Shown: one piece after another, positions 37,443 to 50,875 of the stretch
Layout: the number at the start of each line of letters is the position of its first letter
Numbering within the stretch: position 1 is the stretch's first letter
Assembly: GCA_003342815.1 (NCBI GenBank)
Contig: PTEX01000140.1
Span: forward strand, 1,096,315-1,160,314
Direction: 5' to 3'
Source of the DNA: Eudromia elegans
Taxonomy: Eukaryota > Chordata > Aves > Tinamiformes > Tinamidae
Length of the DNA stretch: 64,000 nucleotides
Made by a program: the position numbers and the translations under genes
Notes under the pieces: generated by a model
The model's input: the letters and a program-made list of their open reading frames with translations, nothing else
What the model was told of the DNA's origin: nothing
Databases searched by the model: none

Positions 37443-39975
37443 ATGGCCTCATGTTTTCAGATGGCTCTGGATACCTAGCATAAAATCTTTCACTTGCAAA
37501 TGAATGGATGGATTTACTGTAGTTTATATCTTCTTCCAGGATTTGAGTAGCCCCCTAATATTCACAGCACTTTCAGTCAAAATATTTTATTGCAAACAAA
37601 ACAAAACAAGCAAACACATAAACAAAAAGGCAGCATTACTGCATTGACTAAAGGCTTTAATCGTTTTATCTGTGACGTGTGGTCCAGGGCTTTCAGCTGA
37701 GGTGTGGAAACAATCTCATGTGACTCTGTGGTCCTACCGCATTCCAGGAAGAGACACTTGCAGAGTGCCCTGTATTTGCACAATAGGCATTTACATTGAG
37801 TACACTTACAAATTGGCTAGAAAAATGAAAAAATGAAAAAAAGGAAACAAGCAGAGAAATGCATTTGCATGTCCTATAATATTTGCAATGAATAATTCAG
37901 TTATATCTTCCGGTGATTTGAAGCTGCAGTAGCAACATTCAGTTCTTGAAAATAAGAGAGATGAATGTGCTGGAAACTGCATGTTTAAAGATTTCAGTAG
38001 ACTGGAAGGATGAAATCCAGCTGCTCAGATGGTTCAAATCTCACCTAACCCATTTAATGAATTTTTATAAGTATTAGCTTGTGTTTGATTTCTTGTAGTG
38101 ATGCTTCCTTTTCATATGACACACAGCCATATATTTTGTTGCATATTTTATGTACATATAATATCTTAAAATACTCTCATTTTGAGAATCAAACATCACC
38201 GTCAAGTTTGGATTTCATCTTTAAGCACCTGCATAGCTAGATTTTGAGCAACATGAAATTTTTTTCTCTGAGTTAAACAATAATTTGAAAATCACTAATT
38301 TTTCATGCATCTTGATTCACCTCACCTGTACTATTTCACCTGGCTTTTCTAAGAAAGTTGAGTCAACACAGGGATCCCCTCCTTCCCACCTGCCAAATGG
38401 GGCATGACACTGACCCTGTGAATAGTAGTAATAGCAGCCAGTACAGTGTAACTGAAAAGTATGGCATGGTATTTCCAATGGAATTTGGAACTCCACGGCA
38501 AACAGCTCATAGCCCTTGTTTAACATTTCAGAGAGTCCTAATTTGGTTTTGGACAACACCGTGGATGAAAACTAATTTTAGATCAAGTTTAGAGATTTTT
38601 GTGATCCTCTCTGAAACTCTACAGACAGGATTTTGGAAACTAAGGTGTCAGCCAAGTAGAAGAAAGAGAATTTCTCTAAGACGTCATTTCCAGGATGGCA
38701 TGAGTGTAATTTCACCATTTGCAAAGGATATGGCCATATCAAATTCAAGACAATAAAAAGGATATAGTAGACCCTGGCATCTAAAAAAATTATATAATAC
38801 CTTTTGGGACCTTGACATGATTTCACCATCATAAAAGCAGAGAAGTGAAAAGCCATTGAGTTAAGAAAACTGCTCATGCCAGGATGGAGCTGACTTGCAA
38901 CCACAGGCTCAGTAAAGCCAGAGGCCTGAGTGGCGACTGCACAGCTGAGTTGCACATGAAGCAGTTCCTAGGTTGCCACAGGGGTAGCATCTACTCCTCA
39001 GCTATATCTTGCCTTGAAAAAGGGCAGCTGCCTCCTCCCTTGTTCTCCAGATGACTGATTCTGCCAGACTTCCTTCACGTACTTGTGCCCCTGCATGCAT
39101 GCAACCCTGCAGGGACTCGATGCGACCTCACCATTTAGTTATCACTAAAATTCACCCTTGGTTTCTAGGGTTGGCCTCGGAGATTGATCTTGCATCAAAG
39201 AAAACATCCAGAGCAGAGCACTGTGAGAGAAAAACCTGAAAAAAATTACATTAATTATTGCATCTCTTTTTAATGCATGACAAAATCAACCAGTGATGAG
39301 AAAAAGGAAGCCTTCTCAGAGTAACATTTTTAAATAGGAAAGTAGATGAGGCCCTAGCACCCTTATTTCCAAGACAATAAAGCATGTTCATGCACTTGTG
39401 CACTCTCCAGACCCCCAGCAGTTCCATTTGCATCCCTTGGGATTCCTGTGAGAAGGAGCTGTGTGGCTGCTCCACAGTGTCACCCGGCAGTGTGTGCTGG
39501 TGGCAGCGCCGCGCTCCCCAAGGGCTCTCCTTGGGGACAGTCCCCAAGGCAGCCGAGGCTTCTTTTACCTTAACCTCGCCTCTCAGCTTTCTCGTCACAT
39601 CATTTTATGGCGGGACGATCTGCAAGCTGCTGTTAATAACTCAGCTAGCTGTGGTCCACCTCAGGGCTAGCGCCTGCCGTGTGCCGTGTTTGTGCATGCC
39701 CAGGTCTGCACGCCTGCCATTCCCGCTCCAGCGCCCTTCCGCCTGCTCCATGTGCTCTGCCCGTCGGGAATGCCCAGGCCTTGGGCAATCCTGCGCTTCT
39801 GCTGGCCTGCCCAGAGCGGCAGCAGCAGGTGGCATCGGTATCGCTCGGGCGCCCCGGGTTCAGAAGCAACAAGGACAATTTTTCACATCATTTCTTTAAA
39901 ACAAGAGCAGCAATGGAAACTGCTCATCTTTTAGAAAGCGGAGGGGACCACTCAGTTGAATTGAAAGTAGCAGCA

Positions 39976-40101
39976 AAAAAGACTTTCCTTGTTATTTGTG
40001 CTTGCCAGGTTCAATCTTTTCTTGGAATCTTTTTTAAAAATCTCCTAGAAAACACATTTCTTGTTATGTGTATTGGCAAGGCAGTCTTTTTCAAGCGAAA
40101 T
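39976..40101. repeat. Imperfect tandem duplication, period about 72-73 bp
   Basis: Two adjacent segments share ordered words: 'ttccttgttatttgtgcttg' (39984-40003) against 'tttcttgttatgtgtattgg' (40057-40076), then 'ccaggttcaatcttttc' against 'caaggcagtctttttc', then 'ttggaat' against 'aagcgaaat'. Each unit is about 53 bases of similarity with a divergent spacer. It is an old local duplication of unknown function. Confidence 0.65.
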
Positions 40102-43100
40102 GGTAGTCAATGAAGCTCTCAGTAGTGAAGTTTCAGTTATACCTGCATAATGATTGAGTTATGTAGGGATATATACTGGCTATGCCAGTGTCACAGAGGC
40201 TTAAGTCATGACCTTACCAATCCAGGTTCTAGTGCTGGGTTTAGGGCTGCTCCCCATTTTAGGATTGGGGCAAACCAGCTCATATGTAGATCTATTACTT
40301 AAGAACCTAATTATTCGATTAAGGACATCTCAGGGTATATCATGGTTTTTCTTAACAGTGAGCCTTGTACCCACACATAGTCTCATCCCTAGATTATGTT
40401 AGAGGCTAGCAGGTTCCATGGAAGGCTATTAATGAAGGAATGTTAAAATGATTTGCTTGAGAAATTATCTTAATACAAGCATATCTTAGCCGTAGCAAAC
40501 AAAGCATTATAAAAAACGAAGTAAGAATTAAAGTCATCAGTGATTTTAGTCCCACCTTTTTGCATCAGTGTGAATTAGGAGCAAGAAATCTCTGGAAGAG
40601 AAGGCTGAACTATATCCCACTGCTCTGACATGTTATGGCAAGACAGGCAGATCGCAGACAGTCTCATCTGCAAGGCTCGTGACTACAAAAGCAGCTGATG
40701 CTTGCTTGGATCACGCAGAGAACAGCGCTCCCAGGAAGAACTTCATGTTTCCTTTCCTTTTTTTTTTTTTTTTTAAGCAACTTTTATTGCCACTCTGTGA
40801 GACACATAAAAATCTGCCTCTTGCTTTGCTCTTGCCAACATTGCATGGCAGGGGGGAAGGGGACACCACCCCTCAGCATGAGGTGTTACTGCGATGCCGA
40901 GAGGCATATAGGTGACAAATCTTACCAGGAGAGATGCACCTTTCGCAGGGGTCACTAGCATGCGTACAGCCACATACGGCTGCTTTCCTGCTTGTTAAAT
41001 CCATCTCTGCTGCATGTGGGAGGTGTGGGTTACACTGTGAAATGACAAAGTAGCTCTCAAAGTCCTTGCTGCATTTTAAAGGTTGAAACTAGGAACAGTC
41101 TGGCATTCTCTGAAAGGCCTTTAAATGGAACAGAGCTGTTTAATCACATGTACCACAGCATGTGAATAGTCCCTTCTATATCCTCCGTAGCTGTGAGCTG
41201 ATATGCACAGAAGTTTGTCTTCAGCAAGGGCCCCTCGGTAGCTATCCACACGGAGTTTGGCTGTGCTCTCTGAGACCAGAAGAAGAGCAGAAGGTGTTCG
41301 GAGGCCAGGGGCAGTTTCAGACAATCTGCACTTTGGAGGCCTAGAAGACTCTTGGATGCACATTTAGGAATAACACAAACTGAGCAGCTGGATACTCATG
41401 GCCTCTGGTGAAATTTCCTTTCTTGCTGGAGGTCCCACGATATGTCAGGCATTGAGCTTGCGTAGTTTGCAGTTTCCTTAACTTCCATGAGCTGTCTAGA
41501 TGTTCAAGACTCTACAAATCTGGCTGTTTGAGGGCCAAATTAAGAGCAATAATGTAAATTTAGGCCCTGGCAACTCCTTCCAGCTTGGGAAATACCTATT
41601 AGCTTTGGCAGGACCTCCCAGGCAGGTCTCTGAGACACCAAGCACTTCTCAGAAGGAATGGAAGGAACCCCTATCTTTGGATGAAGTGTAATTACATATT
41701 CCAAGTTCTTCTCGCGGTCTCCTTTTACGCATTCTTCCTTTTCACCCTCGTCTTCCAAATCTGAATCCCGTTTCCTTCCACACGTTTATTCCCCTCCCTC
41801 TGGATGAGTGCCCTAGCAATATCACTATTGCATGCCCCACAACCTCGGTCGTCTCTTTAGTCCTCACTCCTCGTATCCAAATTGTGTGCATATCACCTCT
41901 GCCAACAGCTACTCCTTGCTTCACATTATATTCCTGATGCCATTATGCAGTCTAAGAGTCTGTCAGATTGCTTGGTGTCTCCAAATCTCTCACTTGGAGC
42001 AGGAGTCTGCTGCCAGTTCTTTTGACAGGGAACTCCATCAAAATTCTTCTGCCTCAGATATCTATGCACGAGAAAAGCTCCGGAAAAGCCTCACTCTTTC
42101 CTTTCTGCTCTTTCTTGAGTGAACAAGACCGGTTTCTAACAGCTGACCTGGCAGCCGAAGCAGTGGCATGTCAGTAAACTGGAAGGACGAGGTGCTGCGT
42201 AGGCTGACCATTAGGAAGAAAGGGCTCTTATCTAACCTTTATGCAACCCTTCTTGTTTGCCCCAGCTTCACAGCAGTGGCTTTAAGCTCTTTTTTTTTTT
42301 CTTTTTTCTTTTTAAATATGTTTGTTTACTTCTGGTGGCAAGCCCCTAGACTTCTCCTCTTTCAGTGCTGCTAGCCAGCAGTGGGAAGGTTAAAAATGCA
42401 GTCAGTTACCAGTGGCAACATCCGAGTGTTGTAAATCCTGCCCACACATCTTCAGATCTGCTGACATTTGAAACATCTAGGCCTTTTCTGTTAGCTATAC
42501 CAATGTAATTAAGCCTCAGTATACCCTTTTTGTTTTTTTCCCCAACATATCATCCTCCCAGGTGTGCTCAGACAAGTTTATATGTGGGATATATATGAAA
42601 AGAAAGAGAAAGGAGGAGGTTCAAGCTATGGAGAAAGAAAGGATGCTATGGCCAATTTTTCACTAGGGCTTTTGAAGCAGCAGTCTCACATACTGAAAGT
42701 TGCAGTCTAATAGCAGATTATTGATTTCTTTAGATTATTTCAGTAGTTTGTCTATGAGCCGCAGATCTGGCTCCAACAGTGAAATCAATTACATTGCATA
42801 TCAATACTGTAGGCTTATCTTGCAGCAGGGATGTGGAGGGGCTGCACGTCCTTCTTGTCACCTGTGCTATTGCTCATGGATGATATACAGTGGGACTGGC
42901 ATGAAAACTAAGGCAAAAACATAGTAAACCTTAGTGCAGAGTGCTATGGACACACCACAGCGACAGGAGCCAGTCAGGATTCAATCCAACGTGGAACTGA
43001 CCTGCATGACTCTAGGACTTCATGTGAGCTCAGCCTAGGACAGGGCACCAGCAGAGCTGCAGCTCCTCAGGAAAGGGACACTGTGACCTGAACTGGATAT

Positions 43101-46100
43101 AGCAAAGCAAATTGCAAACCTTTGCTGGAGCTTTGCTCTTAGGGCTAACCTCTGCAGCACCCCATGCCGGAGGGAGAGGAGGAAGGGCCATCCCTTCGTG
43201 ACTCACCCTGGCAAAGGAGCTCCACACTGGAGTAGCTGGTCGTTACTGTTATGTATTGAGGGCCCAGGGACAACAAGGAGGGGACTATCTGGAGCGTCGG
43301 CCCTCTTAGGATGCAGTATCTTGCCTGTCATCCTTTGCATAGAACTATGCACAAAGATACAAATCAAAAGAAGAAAAAAACAAAGTCAATGGCTTTCTAA
43401 GCCCCACAGTATTTAACATCTGTTTTAAAATTCCCTCTTACTGATTTTTATACTGAAACAATAAAACTTACGTCAGTGCTATATTATAGGCATCTTATTC
43501 ACACAGGTCTTCTGGCATGGTATCTTTCTAAGATGTCAATCTTAAGAGAAAAACAAGCAACCAGAAAGAATAAACTAAATCTTATAAAATCTTATGCTTA
43601 TGAGGAATACACTAACAGTTTGCACCCTTGTGCACTGCTCTGTGGAGGGCTATTTATGGGATAGGCATGTTCCAAACCGAGCAAAGATGGCAGAAACCAG
43701 TGAGACTAATTACATGAGTAAATGCCACACAGATGAACAAAGATTTGCAGGATTAAATATCCAGTTTGCTGTACATCAGATCAAGGCCTATGCTCCACTC
43801 TTTGCAAATGTGAATTATTTATAACTCTATGCTGAGTTTCAGCCATATACACTGAATTCTTTCCACAGAGTTAATGAAGACTGAGGAATTATTCTCTGCC
43901 CATGAAATATCTTCACATTAGTTGGTTACTTGTAGATTGCTTCTTCCAGATACAGTGTATAGATTTTTAATTTGAGAATGGACTATGTATCCACTGTCTT
44001 CAGCTGCAGTTCTTCTAAGTTCAGACAGTTTTTTCTTTTGGCAGTTATAGGGCTATTACAAATTCAGTGCAATTTTCATGTACATTACTACTCACATGGA
44101 TGGGACATATCAGAGGCAGAGGTTTCTTCCTCATGTGCAAAACGACATTTCCAGCGAGGTAGACACACGTACTGAAACCCTTTGGAACATGCGCCCATGG
44201 CAGTACTTGACTGATGAAGAAACACCGCCAGTAAAATTCTGAAGTATTTTCTTTATTAGAGGGTACATAATGCTGCTTAATGTAAATGCTACACATAGAA
44301 GATGAAAACTGTTTATCTGCATTCTTGGTGATATTACCATGTCTTTGACCAGACTGACAAATAAGTTTCTCTTGTTAAACAAAGATTATTTTAGCAAGTA
44401 AGGAGATGTTCAGTCAGCTGCTGTACGCGCCTCTGTTGACTATACAGAGAAAGTGGCTGCTAATTTTGGTCTTTTTAATTGCACAGGAGTTAGATCTCTG
44501 AACAAACCTAAAACAGAAGATGTGGACACCCTTACAACAAGAACCTGTTATTACAGTCTATGATTCACGGGACATGTTTTGAACGTTCAGCTGGGTGAGC
44601 TGGGGATAGATGGCTTCATGAATGGAGCCTAGTGGGACCGTGCGGAATCATACCCGCCCGTATTATTACGTTTGGTTAGGAAAAGAAAAGAAAAGGACAT
44701 GAATTGACAGCCTTTTTACAAGCAGTAGGGAAAGGATGTTCCTCTTTTGGTAGCAATTACTGCCTAAATCTCATTCTTATCCCCAAGCCTCATGAGTGAG
44801 GAGGCTGCCCCACGGTGAGCACCAGTCCTTCCTTTTCTCATCTTCCAACAATTGCCAATGTGGCCACCAAAATAAACTGGTAACCTGAGGCTGCATTGTC
44901 ATTTTGGAAATCCTTTCTCTGGAATCTGCTCTCCTCTTTTAGAAAGAGTTTGGAGAGGTAAATTTCTTAGAGATATTATGACTGTCCAACAACATTTTGA
45001 CTACTGATTTAGGGTGCAGAAGAGAGGGGCACAGGGTGAAAAGGCAAGGTGGTGTCAGACCTGTGCACATTAGGCAACTCAGAGATTTCAGAGGGATCTG
45101 CAAGTGGCACAGAGCGGGGTGACACTTATTTTTTGTGGGTTTGGTTTTTTTCAGAACTATAGATAGTGGCCTCTCTTCTCCTCCCTCACATAGGCCATTA
45201 TATCAACGAATTCTGCTGTGATGAGATCTTGAGGGAAAGCTGCTATAATCATTGCATGGAAGAAATATTTCATTTGGAGCTCAGTGTCAGTCTGGAGCTT
45301 GCAAAACTTATGAATTGGTCATTCAGACACATAAGGAGCCATCTTTTAGTTCCTCTATGTCCTATTATGTTTGTTCTTTGCCTTTCAGCCATTCACGTTC
45401 AGTCATATTTGCATTATCCCTTAAGGCAATGACAATATACGGAGAAAAAAACCCCAAAACACACCCTTTTAATTCAGTCAATAGTTTAGTAGGTAAGAAT
45501 ATATATACTTCACCTCCTCCAGAAAACAGGAATGAATATATGGGAATAAATGAAGTTCAAAGAAGCAAGGTTTTTATTATCCTCATCTTCTTAATACTTT
45601 TTTCAGTTGTAACCACTGATTTTGTTACACAGTAGGAAGTCATATCTGAGCAGCAAAATAATAGGACTGAAAATGAAAAACTGCCTCTTTCCTATGTATC
45701 ATAAGGGCCTCTAATTTCACTTTTCTTTTATCACCTATCCTCTACTGGGTATTCTGGTTAGTTTACTTTAATGGTACACCTTTGACCATATTTCAGAAAA
45801 GCAATGGAGCACAGGAGTGGTATGCTGCTGTGATATATGCTCGTGATATAATGTCAACAGGTACAAATATTAGCTAGAGTTTCCATCATTCAGGAAATGA
45901 AATTTGGGACAGAGCAATAGCCTGTTGTTTCCTCTTACAAAAACTGAAATATGCTGCTGATGATTATAGCAGCTGCTTATAACATTGACTTCAGAGTGGA
46001 CGTGTAACAATCTTTGCTCTAGGGAAAACACTCCTGGTAAAAATATTGTAGCAGGTATATCATAACTGCCCAGTGAAATGGACTAAATATGAAGGGCAGT

Positions 46101-49100
46101 TATTGTCACTGGCATCTTATTGTCTTATTTTCCTCACAGTATGTTAAAAGAACATTAAAATTTGTGCATGGTTGATCTGCCAAGTAAAAATCTCATCGAT
46201 AACGATCATGTGATTATATTGGTTTGTTTTCAGGCTCTTGTGCAATTATTATAGGAGAAGTATTTAATAATATGCATGAGAGGCGAATGATACATTTAGC
46301 AGTGCACATATTTAAGCCTCACAGAGCGTTAAAAGTTCAAAGTATAGACTTTCATAGTCACAGGAAGAATGTATAGGGCAGGGGATTCCTTGTATAACCT
46401 ATTTAGCACTTGCCTAGTCCTACAGCTCTTAGGACAATGGTTTTCATCCCTGGTTTTCATTTCTCAAATTTGTTTCTATGTTTTCTGGTTTTAAAAAGTG
46501 CTTCATGCCTTGCTTCTCTGTGTTGGTCTGGTTTGCAAGGGCAGACCCTTGCATTCGTATGAAAGCAAATGATACCACAGCTGTCCATGCAAAAAGAGTA
46601 CAGGGGACTGCAGTGCTTACTTTGTAATTAGAAAGTGTTCTCAGAGTGTTATCAATATAAACAACTGGTATTTCTTTCTTAACAAATTAGAAATGATTTG
46701 AATCATGCTGCCACTTCTCTTGTTTAGACCGCAAACTGCCCTGTGTGCAGTTTTATGTTATGTTTACATAGACAGGCTCTTGGAAAACATTTTACTTGCA
46801 CAAGGAGGGGCAGATCTGCAAAAGCAGCCAGCTCATTTGGACACATACACATTTCGAAACCCTGTCTTTCAGTAGAAGTCCCAGATATTCTGTAAAGGTA
46901 ATCTGTACAGAATTCAGTGTCTAAAGCTGGGCTTGGCAAGGACTCTATGGAGTCCACCACATTGTTCCAGTTTCAGGCGGGATCTGTAGGTCTCTCTGTG
47001 GCAAGGGTAATAAGGATTACCTCACCTATTCCAGTAGGTAATTCGGTAAGGCTTAATTTAGTGTATACTTACTTTTTTTGTCTATTCATATCAGAGTCTT
47101 GGTTCATTTATGTCTTAGTGGGCACTCCCAGATCTGTTCCTCTTTCTCCTATTGCTCACCGTTCCTCCAAATTCCCAGTTACTCTATGGCATTATTTGTG
47201 TTACCTCAAACTATACCAGTTTCTGTAATGCTTTTTTTATGTGTGTTTGTGTGTACATGATTTTTTTAATCTGAAACCTCCCTATCGGATTTGTTCTCAT
47301 TAGTTGAATCTATAGATGGATATCTACATAGTCAGAAATCTCTTTTTTTCTTTGTTTGACTAGATAGTGATGTTGGATATTTTGCCTTTTGTTTGATAAG
47401 GCAGAGAGAGCATCTTATTTTTATGAATCATTAGCTATGGGGTTTTCAGAATGCTTAGAGATAGTATAATTGGAATAATTTGTCTGTTTACTAGTTTAAT
47501 GAAACAGTAGAAGGAAATACAGCCCAAGGCCTTCAAACAAGAAGATCTCTCCTAAACAGGAACTGATTTTTGTGCTTGGTATCTTAGACCAAGCCATTTT
47601 TCCGCCTGGAATCTAGATGAAAAATACACTTAATGAAAACAAGCACCAACAGATCGAAATCCATTGAGTGGAGTTTAGCAGCTCCACTTGAAAGTTTTGG
47701 AGGTAAAAGGATTAATAAGACGCTGCCTTATTTCAAAAGTCTCCGCCAGCACCCGGTGTCCTCAGGTAGGCAGCGTTCTGTGAGGAGCACATGGAGACCC
47801 TGAGCGCACGGAAGGGAAGGTGCCTGGCCCCACCCCGTGCTCCTATACACGGCCTGCTCCATCCACCGCCAGGTCTACAGTCCTTCTCTGGAAAGGCAGC
47901 TCAGCGTTAGAGACTCTTTCTGAAGCTCCCACCAAGGGGCTAATTCTAATTTCAGCAGCTCTTGGCTCTCTCTCGCTTAGTGACTTCACCTTTCTTCCCT
48001 CTTTCAGAGCCGTGGGGCTCCACACCGTGGGGAAGGAGAAGAGGTAATGATGGGGAAGGGGTTTAGCTGACTCCAGAACAGCGCGGTTGGGTGCGCTTTG
48101 TACCTCTTCTGGCTTGCTAGGCATATAATTTACACCCTCTGAAAAGTGGTTTCTCTTTAACTCCTACTCCCAAATACTCAGTGAGACTTGCTGACACATA
48201 ATATATGGTTGTTGGAATGGGGACCACGGGACCCAGGTGACTCAGAGTTGTCAGCCAAGGGGACCCTGCCAAGGGACAAAAAGAGAGAGATGCAAGCTAC
48301 AGAAGGTAGAATTCAAAACTATGCAACACTCGGTAAATAGCAAGCTGAGCCTGCCATAAGGCAAGCAGATGGACTCCGTGCTCTTTGGTTCTCCTCAGCT
48401 ACAAAAGTATTTTTTTTTTCCTCAAGTCATACATAGCAATGGTAGAATTATTTTTGGACCACCACCAAGACACCACTGATATAACCACTGTATCTGTGGT
48501 ATGACCATTGGCAAACATGACAGGAACATGTAGCAGCATGCTTAGAAAATTACTTTTTATTTTTAGACTTTTTCACAGTTCAGTTTAAAATTTAAATTTT
48601 CTTAGAGTGTACAGTAAGATAAAGCATGACTGTGCTTGAGTACCCAACTTTGGATTCATTAAAGGACCCTGAATTTAGTTAAAGACAAATAAACACTCTG
48701 CCAAAACTAACTATATGAGAAGCCACTGGGATGCTCCAAACACACTTTTTTTTTATTTTTCCCTACATTTTTCCTCCAAACATCTGGGTATATTTCACAG
48801 AATCCTCTGTCTGAGGTTGTGCACATTGCAAATGTTTACTACTCTTGCTGTGATGCTTCAGGAGTAAGCTGGGATGAAATTGGTAATGCTGATGTGATGA
48901 TGAATGCATAATGTTATTGTGGACTGATCGTATTGATATGGAATGACTGTGTAGCATTATCAGAAAAGGGTCCCTGGGGGCATCCTGGGAGACCAGTTTG
49001 GATGGTCTGAGGGTGAGACACCAAGTACTGAATTCAGCTGAGGACAGAAGCTAGTGAGGTGCTTGAGTACGGTGCTTGGCTCTTCGTATATTGAACAAGG

Positions 49101-49794
49101 AGACATATCTAGATATCTAAATTACAGGGCCTTGTTTAAGGTTTTCTGTCATTCTAGGCAGGTCCCATTCCTCACAACCTGCTGTACTCAGCTCGTTGTG
49201 GGCTACTGCTTCCACCTCTACTTCCACTTGAACTTTACTATCTTAGAAGTGACCTATATCAGTTACTTAGCTGCTTGTACACGCTCTCATGAAGGAGATT
49301 TTGCCCTAGAACAAGCCATTTAGAGATCCTAAGCTCTGTGGTGACTTCTATCCTTTCTAGAATTCATTTAGCTGACAGAGGACTTCAGAAAGTTTGCCTG
49401 TCCTTTCAAGATCTCCAGCAAATCAGAAAAAGGCAACACTATGGAGAGGTTCTGGTACAAATTTCCAGGGTATTTGGTCAGGGTTATAAAGCTCCTTTTT
49501 CTCCTTTTCCTGATAGTCCCAGCAGTCGGGACATGTGCTCACCATTTGACATGGCCATAGCTTAGCAGCAGCCCATTTAGACTGGACTGTTTCTGCCTCT
49601 ACAGACACAGGTGGAACCTGAACCATCTGTCTAATGCTAAATAGGAGACAATCCTGGGATCGTTCCCTTTACGACTTTTTCTTTTATTTCCTTTAGGTAA
49701 CTAGATTAACTATTCTTGATCTTGCAGGTTTGAAAAACAATGGAATAGCTGGAAATTGCAGATTTGAAAATGTTTTGAGGCACTCCTAAATATA

Positions 49795-50185
49795 ATAAAG
49801 ATGTCGACATACTGGAGCAAGTCCAACCAAGATCAACTAAGGGACTGGAGGACATGATATAAGAGGAAAGTCTGAGAAAGCAGCTGGGATTGCTCAGCCT
49901 AGACAAGAGAAGTACTACATATGGGATGTTGTAGAGAAGATAGGGCCAGTCTTTTCACTCACAGCAAAGAACTAATGCAAGTTGCAACGGTTTAGATATT
50001 AGAAAAAAACAAAACTTTAGACAATAAGAGTGGTCAAACAGAGAGAGACTGGAAAACCTCCATTTGGAGATATTCAAAACTCCAAAGGCTCAGAGCATCC
50101 TGATCTAACTGCAAAATTGTTTCTGTTTTGAGCAGACAACTTCCAGAAGTCTCTTGCAAACTTTATTATTCTATGACTCTGTGAT
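49795..50185 (+). mobile_element. Old CR1 LINE 3' fragment
   Basis: Sense-orientation CR1 relic with landmarks in order: 'ctggagcaagtccaaccaag' and 'gggactggaggacatgat' (49812-49857), 'tctgagaaagcagctgggattgctcagcctagacaagagaag' zone (49871-49912), 'agagactggaaaacctccatttggagatattcaaaactc' zone (50044-50082), and a terminal ATTCTATGACTCTGTGAT (50167-50184), the CR1 3' end. Many small indels and no open frame; older than the copy at 10 kb. Confidence 0.8.
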
Positions 50186-50719
50186 AATTTAGCAGGAGAC
50201 ATGAAGGCAGGAAATGAGCACCTGCATGTTAGAGGACAGCATGAGCACTGGACAGCAGAAGCCACATATGACTTGTGACATCAGGTCATCATAGCATGAT
50301 CTGTTTCCCTGTTCTGTCACCATATGTGTTATTGGGATAGTGCCATAATATTTAATCAGTGAGGGCTGCAGTACTTTTTGTAATATATGCCTGGGCTATG
50401 ATTCTCAATCTTTCATCTTCTCAGCAAAGGGAGATGAATACTAGTGACCCTTCTGGGATTCTGGGAACACCAGCCTGAAAGACAACCAGGCAGTTCTGTG
50501 GCTTTCAATATGTACATATGTAAGAGGAATTAATGTGATACCTGAATTCTCACCTGATTCACAAGTATCATTTGTTATCTGTGCTGTTGCATAGATGCTA
50601 TTGAACCCCAGGTTGGGGCAAGGGCAGCAGTGGAAAAGATCTCCCAAAGATCTCACCTATGGAGCATGCAGAGGAGTTAACAGCACTCTCTCCTGCCTGC
50701 TGCAAAACCAGCCCTATAC

Positions 50720-50875
50720 ACAGATCGGCTGGAATCCTTGAACTACTTCCCTTCTGCAGAGATCCTTACCTCAGGATGCTGTAAGCTACAGCTGAGTCTA
50801 CCTTATGGACTAGAGGACTTGATTCAATGATCTCTTACAGTTCCTTCTAGCCCTGTTTCTCTACGTCTAGTGTAA
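50720..50875 (+). mobile_element. Possible CR1 3' tail
   Basis: 'tatggactagaggacttgat', 'caatgatctcttacagttcc' and 'ttctagccctgtttctctac' resemble the CR1 3'UTR consensus ('ggactagatgacct...gaggtcccttccagccctatttctatg'). It has no coding part and no clear terminal octamer. It lies about 550 bases after a complete CR1 3' end, so it would be a separate insertion. Confidence 0.45.

Larger units (their letters stand above)
33881..49789. other. Intergenic DNA downstream of TMSB4X, no gene recognised
   Basis: About 16 kb with no supportable exon. Other AATAAA hexamers at about 34.28 and 34.47 kb could be alternative distal poly(A) sites but lack supporting context. CpG-richer patches occur near 35.94-36.10, 36.48-36.67, 39.48-39.86 and 47.75-48.06 kb; each carries overlapping chance frames and no domain. 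Low-complexity runs include 36875-36910 (C/CT) and 37415-37442 (A-rich). Confidence 0.55.
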
